From: JBCCGL01 sp039029275
GTDB taxonomy: Bacteria > Pseudomonadota > Gammaproteobacteria > JBCCGL01
DNA: 64,000 nucleotides
Direction of reading: 5' to 3'
Assembly: GCA_039029275.1 (NCBI GenBank)
Contig: JBCCGL010000012.1
Location: 62,001 to 126,000, forward strand
The notes under the pieces were generated by a model, which was given only the letters and a program-made list of their open reading frames with translations, was not told the DNA's origin and made no database searches. Shown one piece after another: positions 24,615 through 33,963 of this stretch. Each line of letters begins with the position of its first letter. Positions within the stretch are counted from its first letter, which is position 1. A program made the translations under genes and the position numbers.

Positions 24615-25643
24615 ATGATGCACAGTATGCGATTACACGTCTGGCTTGCCTTGCTCTTCGGCCTTGTTCTGGCTCCGGCGTTTGCTTCTCCGAAGGTCGT
24701 AAAAACAGAGTCGCTTCGCGACGTGCTAATCGAGCGTGCTTACACTGCGCCTGCAACAGCCGTTGCGATTAACACAAGCCAGATCAGCGCGGAAATTTCC
24801 GCGCGAATCGAACGCATCAACGTCAAGGTGAGCGATATCGTCGAGGCCGGTGACTCGCTGGCCACACTCGATTGCCGCAGTTACGAAAATGCGCTTGCCG
24901 CCGCCAACGCACAAATTGCCTCGCTGAATGCACAGGAGCAACTCGCGCAGCAGCAGCTGGAGCGTGCTGAATCACTCTCAGCCAAAAATAACCTTTCCGC
25001 AGAAATTCGCGATCAACGCGTTGCAGATCTGGACATCATTAAAGCGAATGTGCGCGCGCAACAGGCGGCGTTGGCAGACGCCAAACTTGCCACCGAGCGA
25101 TGTTCGCTGACAGCTCCCTATCGCGCCGCCATCACCAGCCGACTCGTAGGCGAAGGCACGATGGCAACGCCCGGCGTACCTTTGTTTTCGCTGGTTGGCC
25201 TCGACGCAATTGAATTGTCAGCGCAAGTGCCCACCAAACAGATCGCAGCACTGCTGAGTTCCGAAACGCTTGATTTTGTCAACAACGGCTCGGGGATCGC
25301 GGTCGAGATTCGCGCTTTGTCACCGGTGATCGATGCAGCCTCGGGTAATCGCGAAGTTCGGCTGACCGCCGCGCAACCGCTGACCCCGGGCACCAGCGGT
25401 CGACTGCAATGGGAGGAACGAAATCTATTGCCGGCAAATTTGCTGTCCCGACGCGATGGCAAGCTCGGTGTTTTGATCGCCAATAACGCAAGCGATCAAT
25501 CCGTCGCCGAATTTGTCGAACTCCCGGGTGCGCTCGAAGGTCGCCCGGTCGCAGTCGATCTGGCTTTAGACACCATGATTGTGGTCGATGGCCGTCACAA
25601 TCTCGCCAATGGTGACGAGATTACCGTTGCTACCGCGCAGTAG
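24615..25643 (+). CDS. RND efflux periplasmic adaptor (membrane fusion protein)
   Basis: A 342-residue protein with a signal peptide (about 1-24, ending FASP). It has a lipoyl-like half (VSDIVEAGDSLATLDCRSYE), a short coiled-coil hairpin (about 85-150, QIASLNAQEQLAQQQLE and following), the second lipoyl half (CSLTAPYRAAI), then beta-barrel and membrane-proximal parts. The hairpin is shorter than in AcrA. It is 6 bp from the transporter gene and forms a two-gene efflux system; no outer membrane factor gene is adjacent, so a TolC-type channel elsewhere is presumably shared. Confidence 0.9.
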   Translation: MMHSMRLHVWLALLFGLVLAPAFASPKVVKTESLRDVLIERAYTAPATAVAINTSQISAEISARIERINVKVSDIVEAGDSLATLDCRSYENALAAANAQIASLNAQEQLAQQQLERAESLSAKNNLSAEIRDQRVADLDIIKANVRAQQAALADAKLATERCSLTAPYRAAITSRLVGEGTMATPGVPLFSLVGLDAIELSAQVPTKQIAALLSSETLDFVNNGSGIAVEIRALSPVIDAASGNREVRLTAAQPLTPGTSGRLQWEERNLLPANLLSRRDGKLGVLIANNASDQSVAEFVELPGALEGRPVAVDLALDTMIVVDGRHNLANGDEITVATAQ

Positions 25644-25649
25644 CCCATC

Positions 25650-28600
25650 ATGTACCAGCGTTTTATCCAGAACGGCGTTCTCGCCAACTTAACGTTCGTC
25701 CTCATTCTGTCGCTTGGGATCGCATCGTATTTTTCGATGCCTCGCGAACAAGACCCGACGATTAATTTCAACTGGATCGAAATCACCGGGGTCCTGCCGG
25801 GCGCATCGGCAGAAGATGTCGAAACACTGCTGACGGACCCGCTCGAAGATGCCATTGAAAACGTCGCGGACACAAAGTTTGTCAGCAGCAGCAGTCGCGA
25901 ATCGATCTCACGCATTCTCGTTCGATTCGAGCAAATCGACGAACGCACGTTTGAAAAGCGCCTCGCCGACCTGCGTCGTGAAGTGCAAGCGATTGATGAC
26001 GAACTGCCGGAAGAAGCCATCACACCGATCATTACTGAAATCACAACGGCAAACGCGTTTCCGACGGCGATCGTCGCCGTGGTGGCGCCGGCCAACGATG
26101 AGAACCTGCGTCGACAAGCAGAAAGCATAAAAACCGGACTGGAGTCGATCAAAGGTGTCGATACCGTTCTTGGCACCGCACTTCAGGACCCCGAACTGCA
26201 GGTCGCTTTCGACACTGACCGTCTGCGCGAATTGGGTATCACGCCAACCGATATTGCCGATACGGTCGCGGTTTACTACCGCGATGTGTCGGCGGGTTCC
26301 GCGCAGGTCGGCGGACAGCGCTGGCTGGTGCGTCTCGACGGTACGTCAGCTGACCCCGAATACCTCGCCCGATTACCGGTGGTGGGCGCGCAGGGCGAGA
26401 TTCAGCTCGGCGACATCGCCGACGTTAAACGCTCGCGCGAAGAGGCCGGCCAGATGGTGAGCTATCAAGGTCAACCCGGCATTATGCTGTCGATCAACAA
26501 AAAGGCGCGCGCCAACACGCTTGATCTGGTCGAGCGCATTAACGCATTTATCGATCAACGCAATGCAAACAGTGACCTCAGCGGCGTCGAGATCGTGTTA
26601 ATCGACGACCAAACCGAAATCACCCGCAGTGCGCTGGAGGTGATGGAAACGAATATGCTGCTCGGGTTGATGTTGGTGCTGATGGTGACCTGGCTGTTTC
26701 TCGGCACGCGAATGTCCTTGCTGACCAGCATCGGCATTCCGTTTATTCTCGCGGGCACGTTCTGGTTTCTCAGCAGTATCGACCAAACGCTTAATGTATC
26801 GGTGCTGCTCGGCATCGTGATCAGTTTGGGCATGCTGGTCGACGACGCCGTCGTAATCGCCGAGAACATCAGCTTTCGACTTGAGCGCGGCTTTGAGGCA
26901 TCGCGTGCCGCGGTCGAGGCGGTCAAAGAACTGTTTACACCGGTCACCACGGCAGTGCTGACCACAATCGCAGCGTTTCTGCCGCTGATGCTGCTGCCCG
27001 GCATTCTCGGCCAGTTTATGTTGATTATTCCGCTGGTAGTGACGACCGCGCTGGCACTGAGTCTGGTCGAGTCCTACTGGATGCTGCCATCGCACTCGAT
27101 GGACTGGGGGCGGGCAAAACCTTCAAGGCGGTGGCCGACGGTAACGTTCGGGGACTGGATAAAGCTCCCGTTTCGACTGATTATCTGGATCGTCAAGTCT
27201 CCGGTTCGATTTGGCGACTTTATCGATCGTTACGCTAATCCCAAACGACAGCGTGCGCTGCGCTGGCTGCGGCGCGGATACACTCGCCGCCTGATCAACG
27301 TGTTGCGCAATCCGTGCAAAACCATTGTCGCGATTATTGTCGTTGTCATCAGCATGGCGCTCCTCGCGTTTCCACCCAAACCACTGACGGAAAATTTGCC
27401 CGAAGATGCGGCCGGCTGGATCGAACGCAACGCGATCAAGCTGGATTTTTTCGCAAGTGACCCGATCAGGCTTTATTACGTCAACGTCGAAATGCCGGTT
27501 GGCACGCCACTCGAGAAGACACTCGCGGTTGTGGAGGAAATCGAGTCGCGCGTGCGTTCGCATGTCCTGCCCGGTGAAGTGCGTCAGATTATCAGCTACA
27601 GCGGTCTGCTCTTTACCGATACAGCGCCCTTCTTCGGCGACCAATTCGGCCAAGTTGCTGTCGCACTCAACCCGGAAGCACCCGGATTACGTGGTGTTTA
27701 CGACATGGTCGAGGGGATGCGTGAGGATGTCGTGAATATCGCAGGCCCGGACGAGGTGTACTTTCTAACGATTGCGGGCGGGCCCCCAACAACGGCGCCG
27801 ATTAGCGTCAAAGTGCGGGGGGATAGCATTGAGCAAATTCGCCCCGCCGTCGCCGCCTTGAAAAACGCGCTCAATCAAATCGACGGCGTGAAGGACATCA
27901 GTGACGATGATGCGAGCGGCCAGCGCGCATTGACATTGCGTATCGATTCAGACGCAGTGCGCCGCGCCGGCATCGACCCGACCCTGCTCACTCGCACAGT
28001 TAGACTATTGGTCGACGGCGAAGTCGTCACCAGTCTGCGACACAACGGCGAGGAAATCGACGTGCGCGTACTCGCGCAAACGCCAGACCTGAACAGCATC
28101 GACGAATTACTGCAGGTGAATTTGCCGTCCGCGGCGGGCGCACCGGTAGCACTTTCAACCTTGCTAAACGCGGAATACGGAACGGGCCAAAACAGCATTT
28201 TCCACTATAACTTTCGACGCACCATCACCGTTGAGGCTGACATCGATAAAGAGGTGATCAACACGGTTGAGGTCAACAACCGAATCAAGGACATCTGGCG
28301 TGAATCACTCCAGCGCGAGTTCCCCGACATCGATCTCGACTTTTCCGGGCTGCTCGACGACATTGAAGAGAGCCTGCAAGCAATGGCTGTGCTATTCGGA
28401 CTTGGTGTAGGTCTGATCTACATCATTCTTGGTACTCAATTTAGAAGCTACTTTCAACCTTTCCTGATCCTCGTAACGGTGCCGATGGCGTTTGCCGGCG
28501 TCACTGCCGGACTGCTGCTGAACGGTAACCCGCTGAGCTTGTTTACGCTTTATGGCGTGGTCGCCCTCGCCGGCATTGCGGTGAACTCCGCCATCGTGCT

Positions 28601-28898
28601 GATTTCCACGGCCAATCGTCACCTTGCCAACGGCATGAGCGTCAAACACGCCACGCTGTTCGCGGCGCGGCGCCGCGTCGTGCCGATCTTGATCACGTCC
28701 TTGAGTACCATTGCGGGGTTGTTTTCTCTGGCGACAGGGCTTGGGGGGCACTCGTTGCTGTGGGGGCCAGTAGCAACTTCGATAGTGTGGGGGCTGGGTT
28801 TCTCTACGCTGTTAACATTGTTCCTTATCCCCTTGTTATACAGTCTATTTATGCGGACGAGACAGGATCTCGAGCCGTTAAACCTAAACGTCGATTGA
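25650..28898 (+). CDS. RND-family efflux transporter permease (HAE1/AcrB type)
   Basis: A 1082-residue inner membrane pump with the usual doubled layout of twelve helices and two large periplasmic domains. It starts with YQRFIQNGVLANLTFVLI and EQDPTINF. The proton-relay pair is present in TM4 as the double Asp of LGMLVDDAVVIAENI. The two halves meet around residue 560 (RLINVLRNPCKTIVAII). It works with the adaptor upstream to extrude drugs, solvents or host compounds; the substrate is not readable. Divergence from the AcrB subgroup is considerable, closer to unnamed environmental RND pumps. Confidence 0.92.
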   Translation: MYQRFIQNGVLANLTFVLILSLGIASYFSMPREQDPTINFNWIEITGVLPGASAEDVETLLTDPLEDAIENVADTKFVSSSSRESISRILVRFEQIDERTFEKRLADLRREVQAIDDELPEEAITPIITEITTANAFPTAIVAVVAPANDENLRRQAESIKTGLESIKGVDTVLGTALQDPELQVAFDTDRLRELGITPTDIADTVAVYYRDVSAGSAQVGGQRWLVRLDGTSADPEYLARLPVVGAQGEIQLGDIADVKRSREEAGQMVSYQGQPGIMLSINKKARANTLDLVERINAFIDQRNANSDLSGVEIVLIDDQTEITRSALEVMETNMLLGLMLVLMVTWLFLGTRMSLLTSIGIPFILAGTFWFLSSIDQTLNVSVLLGIVISLGMLVDDAVVIAENISFRLERGFEASRAAVEAVKELFTPVTTAVLTTIAAFLPLMLLPGILGQFMLIIPLVVTTALALSLVESYWMLPSHSMDWGRAKPSRRWPTVTFGDWIKLPFRLIIWIVKSPVRFGDFIDRYANPKRQRALRWLRRGYTRRLINVLRNPCKTIVAIIVVVISMALLAFPPKPLTENLPEDAAGWIERNAIKLDFFASDPIRLYYVNVEMPVGTPLEKTLAVVEEIESRVRSHVLPGEVRQIISYSGLLFTDTAPFFGDQFGQVAVALNPEAPGLRGVYDMVEGMREDVVNIAGPDEVYFLTIAGGPPTTAPISVKVRGDSIEQIRPAVAALKNALNQIDGVKDISDDDASGQRALTLRIDSDAVRRAGIDPTLLTRTVRLLVDGEVVTSLRHNGEEIDVRVLAQTPDLNSIDELLQVNLPSAAGAPVALSTLLNAEYGTGQNSIFHYNFRRTITVEADIDKEVINTVEVNNRIKDIWRESLQREFPDIDLDFSGLLDDIEESLQAMAVLFGLGVGLIYIILGTQFRSYFQPFLILVTVPMAFAGVTAGLLLNGNPLSLFTLYGVVALAGIAVNSAIVLISTANRHLANGMSVKHATLFAARRRVVPILITSLSTIAGLFSLATGLGGHSLLWGPVATSIVWGLGFSTLLTLFLIPLLYSLFMRTRQDLEPLNLNVD

Positions 28899-28960
28899 TT
28901 TTACAAAGCTGGGAATTTCTGCTAAAAAGTCCGGCTTTCTAATTTGCAGTGAGCAACGCA

Positions 28961-29404
28961 ATGGCAGCAAAGAAAAAAGCCGCTAGCGCAGAATCTGAGG
29001 CTAAAGGCTTCACGCCCTACAAACTGAAAAAGGGCGAGGATTACATGAGCGAGGGTCAGCAGGAGCACTTCAGAGAAATCCTCAACGCGTGGAAAGTGCA
29101 GCTGATGCAGGAAGTCGACCGCACCGTTGATCATATGAAAGACGATGCGTCGAATTTCCCTGATCCTAATGACCGCGCGACGCAGGAGGAAGAATTCAGC
29201 CTCGAGTTGCGAACCCGCGACCGTGAGCGCAAGTTGATTAAAAAGATCAACCAGTCACTCGATGAGATCGACAACGAAGAGTATGGCTATTGCCAGAGCT
29301 GCGGGATCGAGATCGGCATTCGCCGTCTGGAAGCGCGCCCAACAGCGACACTGTGCATTGAATGCAAAACGCTCGAAGAAATCCGCGAAAAACAATCCGC
29401 CTGA
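28961..29404 (+). CDS. dksA: RNA polymerase-binding transcription factor DksA
   Basis: A 147-residue protein. It has an alanine/lysine-rich N-terminus, the coiled coil with the tip acidic residues D68, D71 and A73 (FPDPNDRATQEEE), and the C4 zinc finger C111, C114, C132, C135. DksA binds in the polymerase secondary channel and with ppGpp sets rRNA and biosynthetic promoter output. I chose the ATG at 28961; a GTG four codons earlier is possible but has no ribosome site. The gluQ gene follows, the usual arrangement. Confidence 0.94.
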   Translation: MAAKKKAASAESEAKGFTPYKLKKGEDYMSEGQQEHFREILNAWKVQLMQEVDRTVDHMKDDASNFPDPNDRATQEEEFSLELRTRDRERKLIKKINQSLDEIDNEEYGYCQSCGIEIGIRRLEARPTATLCIECKTLEEIREKQSA

Positions 29405-29497
29405 TTCATCATCCTCTGAACGGCCCAGGATTTTGATCTGGGTCAGTATCAACAAACTGAAACACCGATTGCGCGAGCAGGCAGCTCGCGCTTCGCT

Positions 29498-30391
29498 ATG
29501 ACCACCGCCTACATAGGTCGATTTGCACCCTCACCCACCGGCCCGTTGCATTTCGGTTCGCTGGTTGCGGCAATGGGCAGCTACCTCGAAGCAAAATCAC
29601 AGAGCGGCCGCTGGCTACTTCGAATTGAAGATCTCGACCCGCCGCGCGAAGTTGCGGGGGCCGGCGAAAGCATCATTCGCACACTCGATGCACTCGGATT
29701 TGAATGGGATGGCTCGATCACCTATCAAAGCCAGCGCACCGAGCTTTACCTTCACGCGCTCGACAAGTTTGCGCGCGACGGTGCGACATTTCGATGCGCA
29801 TGTTCGCGCAGGCAACTCGCGGCACAGCAGATTTACCCCGGCACGTGTCGTTACTTGAACCTGCGCGAAAAGAGCACGAGTATTCGCCTGCGAGTAACCG
29901 GAAAAATTGATTTCGTGGACTCGATTCAAGGTAACTGCAGTGAGACGCTTGAACGCGAATGCGGCGACTTTGTCGTGCGACGTCGCGACGGACTGTTTGC
30001 CTATCAGTTGGCTGTGGTAGTCGACGACGCCGATCAGGATATTACTCACGTGGTGCGCGGCGCCGATTTACTCGAGAACACGGCGCGACAGATTTTTCTG
30101 CAGCGACAGCTTGCGGTTTCGACCCCGCAGTATTGCCATCTACCTGTCGCGATTAACAAGCATGGCGAGAAACTGAGCAAACAAACGTTTGCTCCGGCGA
30201 TTGAAAAATTTTCACCGCCTGCCGCCTTACGCAGCGCGTGGGAATTTTTAGGTCAGACAAATATCGATGCAAGCGTGGTTGATACGGGTGAATTTTGGCA
30301 GCGCGCCCTTGCCTTGTGGGACATCAACCGTGTACCTAAAAAGCCCGCATTACCTTGCGATGGCTTTACGGTGCCCAAAGCAAGGCTGTAA
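29498..30391 (+). CDS. gluQ: Glutamyl-Q tRNA(Asp) synthetase
   Basis: A 297-residue paralogue of the glutamyl-tRNA synthetase catalytic domain, without an anticodon-binding domain. It places glutamate on queuosine-34 of tRNA(Asp). PSPTGPLHFGS holds the HIGH-like motif, HGEKLSKQ the KMSKS-like motif, and C100, C102, Y113, C117 the zinc site. It sits after dksA as in E. coli and Pseudomonas. The 93-bp gap between them holds no strong terminator, so co-transcription is likely. Confidence 0.95.
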   Translation: MTTAYIGRFAPSPTGPLHFGSLVAAMGSYLEAKSQSGRWLLRIEDLDPPREVAGAGESIIRTLDALGFEWDGSITYQSQRTELYLHALDKFARDGATFRCACSRRQLAAQQIYPGTCRYLNLREKSTSIRLRVTGKIDFVDSIQGNCSETLERECGDFVVRRRDGLFAYQLAVVVDDADQDITHVVRGADLLENTARQIFLQRQLAVSTPQYCHLPVAINKHGEKLSKQTFAPAIEKFSPPAALRSAWEFLGQTNIDASVVDTGEFWQRALALWDINRVPKKPALPCDGFTVPKARL

Positions 30392-30479
30392 GACACACAG
30401 ACCCAGTGGAAAATACTCGGAGGATGACAAGGCTGGCAGGCGTTTGTCAGCAGATAAAAAATAAGCCCCAGAGACGCCA

Positions 30480-31145
30480 TCAGGACGTGTCACGTTTCTG
30501 CCACGCGGTGGACAAAGTCGCCGCATCACAACGTTTACGAAATTGCATCCGCACATCGCGCCAGCGAAAACGAATCGAGTTGGTGACAATTTCCCGGTCA
30601 GAATCCTTGAACTCATCAATTACCGGCGCCGCGTTAATCAACTCGTTCGGACTGTGGGTAAACGCGTTTTCCATTTCCGATGCGAAGACCCAATCAACGA
30701 ACTGTATACGTTGACGAAATTTGTCCTCCACATCACGCCGCAAGCCGTCGACCGAACAGTCATCGAATGTTTCATCGAGCGCATTGGTGAGGCAGTACTC
30801 CGCTAGCTTGATGCTCGATTCCTTTGAGAGGCTCGATCGCGCCGATATCGTACCAACGCAAAACACTGTCAAATCCGTCAGGCAAGCCGCATAGGTTTTC
30901 CACTTTGATGTGTTAAGTGGCTCCTGAAACACCGGGTCAGAAAAAATCGTGCGGTATTTCGTTCCCATTCGCGCTTTAAGATATCCGTACAAGGAGGTTT
31001 GCGCGACATAGGCGGAACGCGTGTGCGTGAACAGCACAAGTGCGTCAAGAGAGTCAATACGACTTTGGTCGAACCTTACGCCCGCAATTTTCTTGATCTG
31101 CGGGGATATGAGACCCAAAAGCCTTGATATGGGCGAAATAACCAT
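30480..31145 (-). CDS. Uncharacterised conserved-looking protein
   Basis: I do not recognise the family. It encodes 221 residues from the ATG at 31145 (MVISPISRLLGL), preceded by an A/G-rich stretch that is a weak ribosome site. The middle holds a striking segment, AYVAQTSLYGYLKARMGTKY, then FQEPLNTSKWKTYAACLTDLTVF, and the rest is helical and charged. There is no signal peptide or membrane helix. It is transcribed away from the acetate symporter genes across a 141-bp shared promoter region, so a link to acetate or C2 uptake control is possible but only inferred. The frame runs on to a TTG at 31220, which I reject for lack of a ribosome site. Confidence 0.7.
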   Translation of the reverse strand: MVISPISRLLGLISPQIKKIAGVRFDQSRIDSLDALVLFTHTRSAYVAQTSLYGYLKARMGTKYRTIFSDPVFQEPLNTSKWKTYAACLTDLTVFCVGTISARSSLSKESSIKLAEYCLTNALDETFDDCSVDGLRRDVEDKFRQRIQFVDWVFASEMENAFTHSPNELINAAPVIDEFKDSDREIVTNSIRFRWRDVRMQFRKRCDAATLSTAWQKRDTS

Positions 31146-31245
31146 ATTTCTTCTTTTCAATACATTACAAATCTGTATGCTTAGCGTAATTGCATTAGGT
31201 TGAATACAAGACCCAAGCAATTACAAGCTTTACACACCGAGGTAA

Positions 31246-31269
31246 TTACGCCGCAGCTTAAAGGCGTAA
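31246..31269. promoter_or_regulatory. Inverted repeat in the leader of the acetate symporter operon
   Basis: TTACGCC (31246-31252) and GGCGTAA (31263-31269) are perfect 7-bp inverted repeats around a 10-base loop. They end 6 bp before the AGGAGG ribosome site (31276-31281) of the DUF4212 gene. It may be an operator or an RNA hairpin that affects translation. Confidence 0.4.
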
Positions 31270-31286
31270 CTATATAGGAGGACTTT

Positions 31287-31532
31287 ATGTCTGAGAATAA
31301 TGCACACTGGGAAAAAACCCGGAACCTGACATTTTTAGTGTTGGGGATTTGGGTAATCTTTTCGTTCGTAGTACACATCTTCGCCAAAGATTTGAACGCA
31401 GTTTCGTTCATCGGCTTCCCGCTCGGCTATTACATGGCTGTTCAGGGTTCACTGATTGTGTTTGTTTTGCTGATCTTTTTCCTGAACTGGCGTCAGGACA
31501 AGATCGACGATGAACACGGCATGGGCGAATAG
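31287..31532 (+). CDS. DUF4212 small subunit of a sodium:solute symporter
   Basis: An 81-residue membrane protein with two helices (about 12-32 and 44-67) and charged ends. This is the small partner (DUF4212, TIGR03647 type) always found just before VC_2705-family sodium:solute symporters. It has an excellent ribosome site (AGGAGG, 5 bp before the ATG). The symporter follows 11 bp after the stop. The likely role is assembly or stability of the transporter. Confidence 0.9.
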   Translation: MSENNAHWEKTRNLTFLVLGIWVIFSFVVHIFAKDLNAVSFIGFPLGYYMAVQGSLIVFVLLIFFLNWRQDKIDDEHGMGE

Positions 31533-31543
31533 GAGGTCTGATC

Positions 31544-33352
31544 ATGAAAGGTGGATTTATTGATAACCTGCCCAAGATCTACGGGATGTACACTGGTGGT
31601 TTCATCGGTTTCATCATCCTGATGGCGATCTGTGAGCAGTTAGGTATGAGTGCCGAAATGATCGGTATTCTGTTCGTCGCGTTTACTGTTTTAATCTACG
31701 CAGGCATCGGCTGGCTGTCGCGCACTATGCAGGTAGACGCCTACTACGTCGCGGGCCGCGAAGTACCTCCTGTTTTCAACGGGATGGCAACCGCAGCGGA
31801 CTGGATGTCAGGTGCATCGTTCGTCGCGTTAGCGGGTGGTATCTACTTCGGCGGTCACGGCTATCTGGCCTTCCTCGTGGGTTGGACCGGTGGTTACGTT
31901 CTGGTTGCCTCTTTGATGGCACCGTACCTGCGTAAATTCGGTTGCTACACAGTGCCGGATTTCATCGGTACCCGATACGGCGGTAACCTCGCTCGCTTTG
32001 TTGCGGTTCTGATTCTGGTTGTTGCGTCATTCACGTATGTAACGGCGCAGATTAACGCAACCGGGACCATTGCAGCACGTGCGCTGCAAATTCCGTTTGA
32101 AGTCGGCGTTTGGTTTGGCCTGCTCGGCATTCTGCTGTGCTCCATGCTCGGCGGCATGCGTGCGGTTACCTGGACACAGGTCGCGCAATACATCGTGTTG
32201 ATTATCGCCTACCTGGTACCTGTAATCTGGATGTCTAATGTTCAGGGCTTTGGCATCATCCCCCACTTTGGATTTGGCGACGCGGCAATGAAAATTGCCG
32301 AGCTCGAGCAAGTACATGGAGTGGGAGCTGCGGCTGCAGGAGACATACCGGCAGGATTGAAGGTGCTGACCACGTTGCACAATGCACCGGGGACCGGCAT
32401 GGACTCATGGCTGTTCGTCACACTCGTGTTGTGCATGATGTGCGGTACTGCATCACTGCCACATATTTTGATGCGCTACTTCACCACGCCTTCTGTGCGC
32501 GACGCGCGTAAATCAGTCGCGTGGTCCTTGTTGTTCATCTTCCTGCTCTACTTCACAGCACCCGCACTGGCAACCTTAACGAAGTTGCAGATTCTGGACC
32601 CGTCACTGCCAACCGGTATCATCGGAACAGAAATCGCCAGCGTGATGCAGCTTGACTGGATCCAGAAGTGGAGCAACATCGGTATGTTGGCGATCGCTGA
32701 CGGCAACGGTGACGGCATCCTGCAGGTCAATGAGTTCTTCATGCGCGCAGATATCGTCGTGCTGGCAACGCCGGAAATCGCCGGTCTTCCGTATGTCATC
32801 TCCGGCTTGGTTGCTGCAGGTGGTATGGCGGCCGCAATGTCTACCGCAGACGGCCTGCTGCTCGCTATCGCTAACGCGCTGAGCCACGATCTGTACTACA
32901 AAATCATCGATCCAAATGCGGAAACCAAAACCCGTCTGATCGTTGCACGTGTACTCCTGATCGTAATCGGTGCCGCTGGCGCGGCGGTGGCCAGCTTGAA
33001 GCTGACCGGTATCCTCGGGGCAGTGGCTTGGGCATTCTGCTTCGCGTGTTCTGGTCTGTTTTTCCCGCTGGTACTCGGCGTTTGGTGGAAGCGCGCAAAC
33101 CGCGCCGGTGCAATCGCTGGCATGATCGGCGGATTCGCGGCCGGTACGATATACCTGCTCCACGTGTATGGTGGAGGCGAGCCGATTCTTGGTTTAAACC
33201 ACCTGCGCTTCGGCATTATCGGTATGCCGGTTAGCCTGATCCTGATGATCGTCGTCAGTCTGGCAACCGAAGAACCGGATGCAGAAACGCAAGCTATGGT
33301 TGACGAAATTCGCAAGCCTTCGGGCAAAGAAATTCTCGACGCCACTCACTAA
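31544..33352 (+). CDS. Sodium:solute symporter, VC_2705/ActP-like acetate transporter
   Basis: A 602-residue member of the SSS family with about 13-14 helices. Family signatures are visible around MATAADWMSGASFVALAG, TYVTAQINATGTIAARALQ and AAAMSTADGLLLAIANALSHD. The gene set (DUF4212 before, acsA after) points to acetate or another short carboxylate as substrate. A loop at residues 386-397 reads DGNGDGILQVNE, which has all ligand positions of an EF-hand calcium loop; I recall a similar loop in other members of the subfamily. The ribosome site is AGGAGG. A strong terminator follows the stop. Confidence 0.9.
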   Translation: MKGGFIDNLPKIYGMYTGGFIGFIILMAICEQLGMSAEMIGILFVAFTVLIYAGIGWLSRTMQVDAYYVAGREVPPVFNGMATAADWMSGASFVALAGGIYFGGHGYLAFLVGWTGGYVLVASLMAPYLRKFGCYTVPDFIGTRYGGNLARFVAVLILVVASFTYVTAQINATGTIAARALQIPFEVGVWFGLLGILLCSMLGGMRAVTWTQVAQYIVLIIAYLVPVIWMSNVQGFGIIPHFGFGDAAMKIAELEQVHGVGAAAAGDIPAGLKVLTTLHNAPGTGMDSWLFVTLVLCMMCGTASLPHILMRYFTTPSVRDARKSVAWSLLFIFLLYFTAPALATLTKLQILDPSLPTGIIGTEIASVMQLDWIQKWSNIGMLAIADGNGDGILQVNEFFMRADIVVLATPEIAGLPYVISGLVAAGGMAAAMSTADGLLLAIANALSHDLYYKIIDPNAETKTRLIVARVLLIVIGAAGAAVASLKLTGILGAVAWAFCFACSGLFFPLVLGVWWKRANRAGAIAGMIGGFAAGTIYLLHVYGGGEPILGLNHLRFGIIGMPVSLILMIVVSLATEEPDAETQAMVDEIRKPSGKEILDATH

Positions 33353-33366
33353 CAGTGTCTTGATTC

Positions 33367-33395
33367 GGGGCGGGTATCACACCCGCCCCTTTTTT
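33367..33395 (+). terminator. Rho-independent terminator after the symporter
   Basis: GGGGCGGGT (33367-33375) and ACCCGCCCC (33381-33389) form a perfect 9-bp stem with a five-base loop, followed by six T. It lies 14 bp after the symporter stop, so the small membrane protein gene downstream probably has its own promoter or depends on read-through. Confidence 0.92.
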
Positions 33396-33427
33396 ATACA
33401 GCGCCACCCACGTCCCACCCCTGATCC

Positions 33428-33787
33428 ATGTCTGACACATTTGTAGGCATTGCTCCCTGGATTCTGGCAATCGACTATCTCATCGGGATCGTCATGTGGA
33501 CGCTAATCGGCCGCTCGGCCATGAATATTTTTCTTCCGGAAGATTCAAACTTTTTTTTTATGAAGGTCTTTGTCAAATCGACAGATCCAATTCTTAAGTT
33601 TTTTAAACCAATTACGCCAGGATTCCTTCTGCCCATCGTGATTCCGTTGTACGTCGCCTGGTTTTTCTATCTTGCTCGTTTTTACCTTATGCCGTGGCTG
33701 CTCGGCTACTCGGTCATGGGTATGCTTTCATTCCCGCTTGAAGGTGAAATTGCACGCGCAATTTGGGACACATTCGGCAGCGACTAG
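33428..33787 (+). CDS. Small membrane protein of unknown function
   Basis: A 119-residue protein with hydrophobic segments at about 8-28 and 62-85 and a weaker one near 88-105. The middle (PILKFFKPITPGFLLP) faintly recalls YggT proteins, but I do not assign it. It lies between the acetate symporter and acsA on the same strand, so it may be part of acetate uptake. There is no good ribosome site in front of the ATG at 33428. Confidence 0.72.
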   Translation: MSDTFVGIAPWILAIDYLIGIVMWTLIGRSAMNIFLPEDSNFFFMKVFVKSTDPILKFFKPITPGFLLPIVIPLYVAWFFYLARFYLMPWLLGYSVMGMLSFPLEGEIARAIWDTFGSD

Positions 33788-33963
33788 AACATAAAACCCC
33801 CGCTCGCTTAGGGCGCCCCATCTCCTGATTCCCCAAAAACGATCTCGCCGCCCGAGGTACACGACGTTTTATCGACCATTGTCGGCTTGAAAGCTAACCC
33901 TGCGCGATATACGGTTGGCGCTTAGTCTGTGTCATTACATAAAGCAGTGTACAAGGGGGAATT

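Noticed and set aside
27123..27653. A 176-codon minus-strand frame in the RND pump gene
   Set aside because: Antisense shadow; the RND protein is continuous and complete across it.
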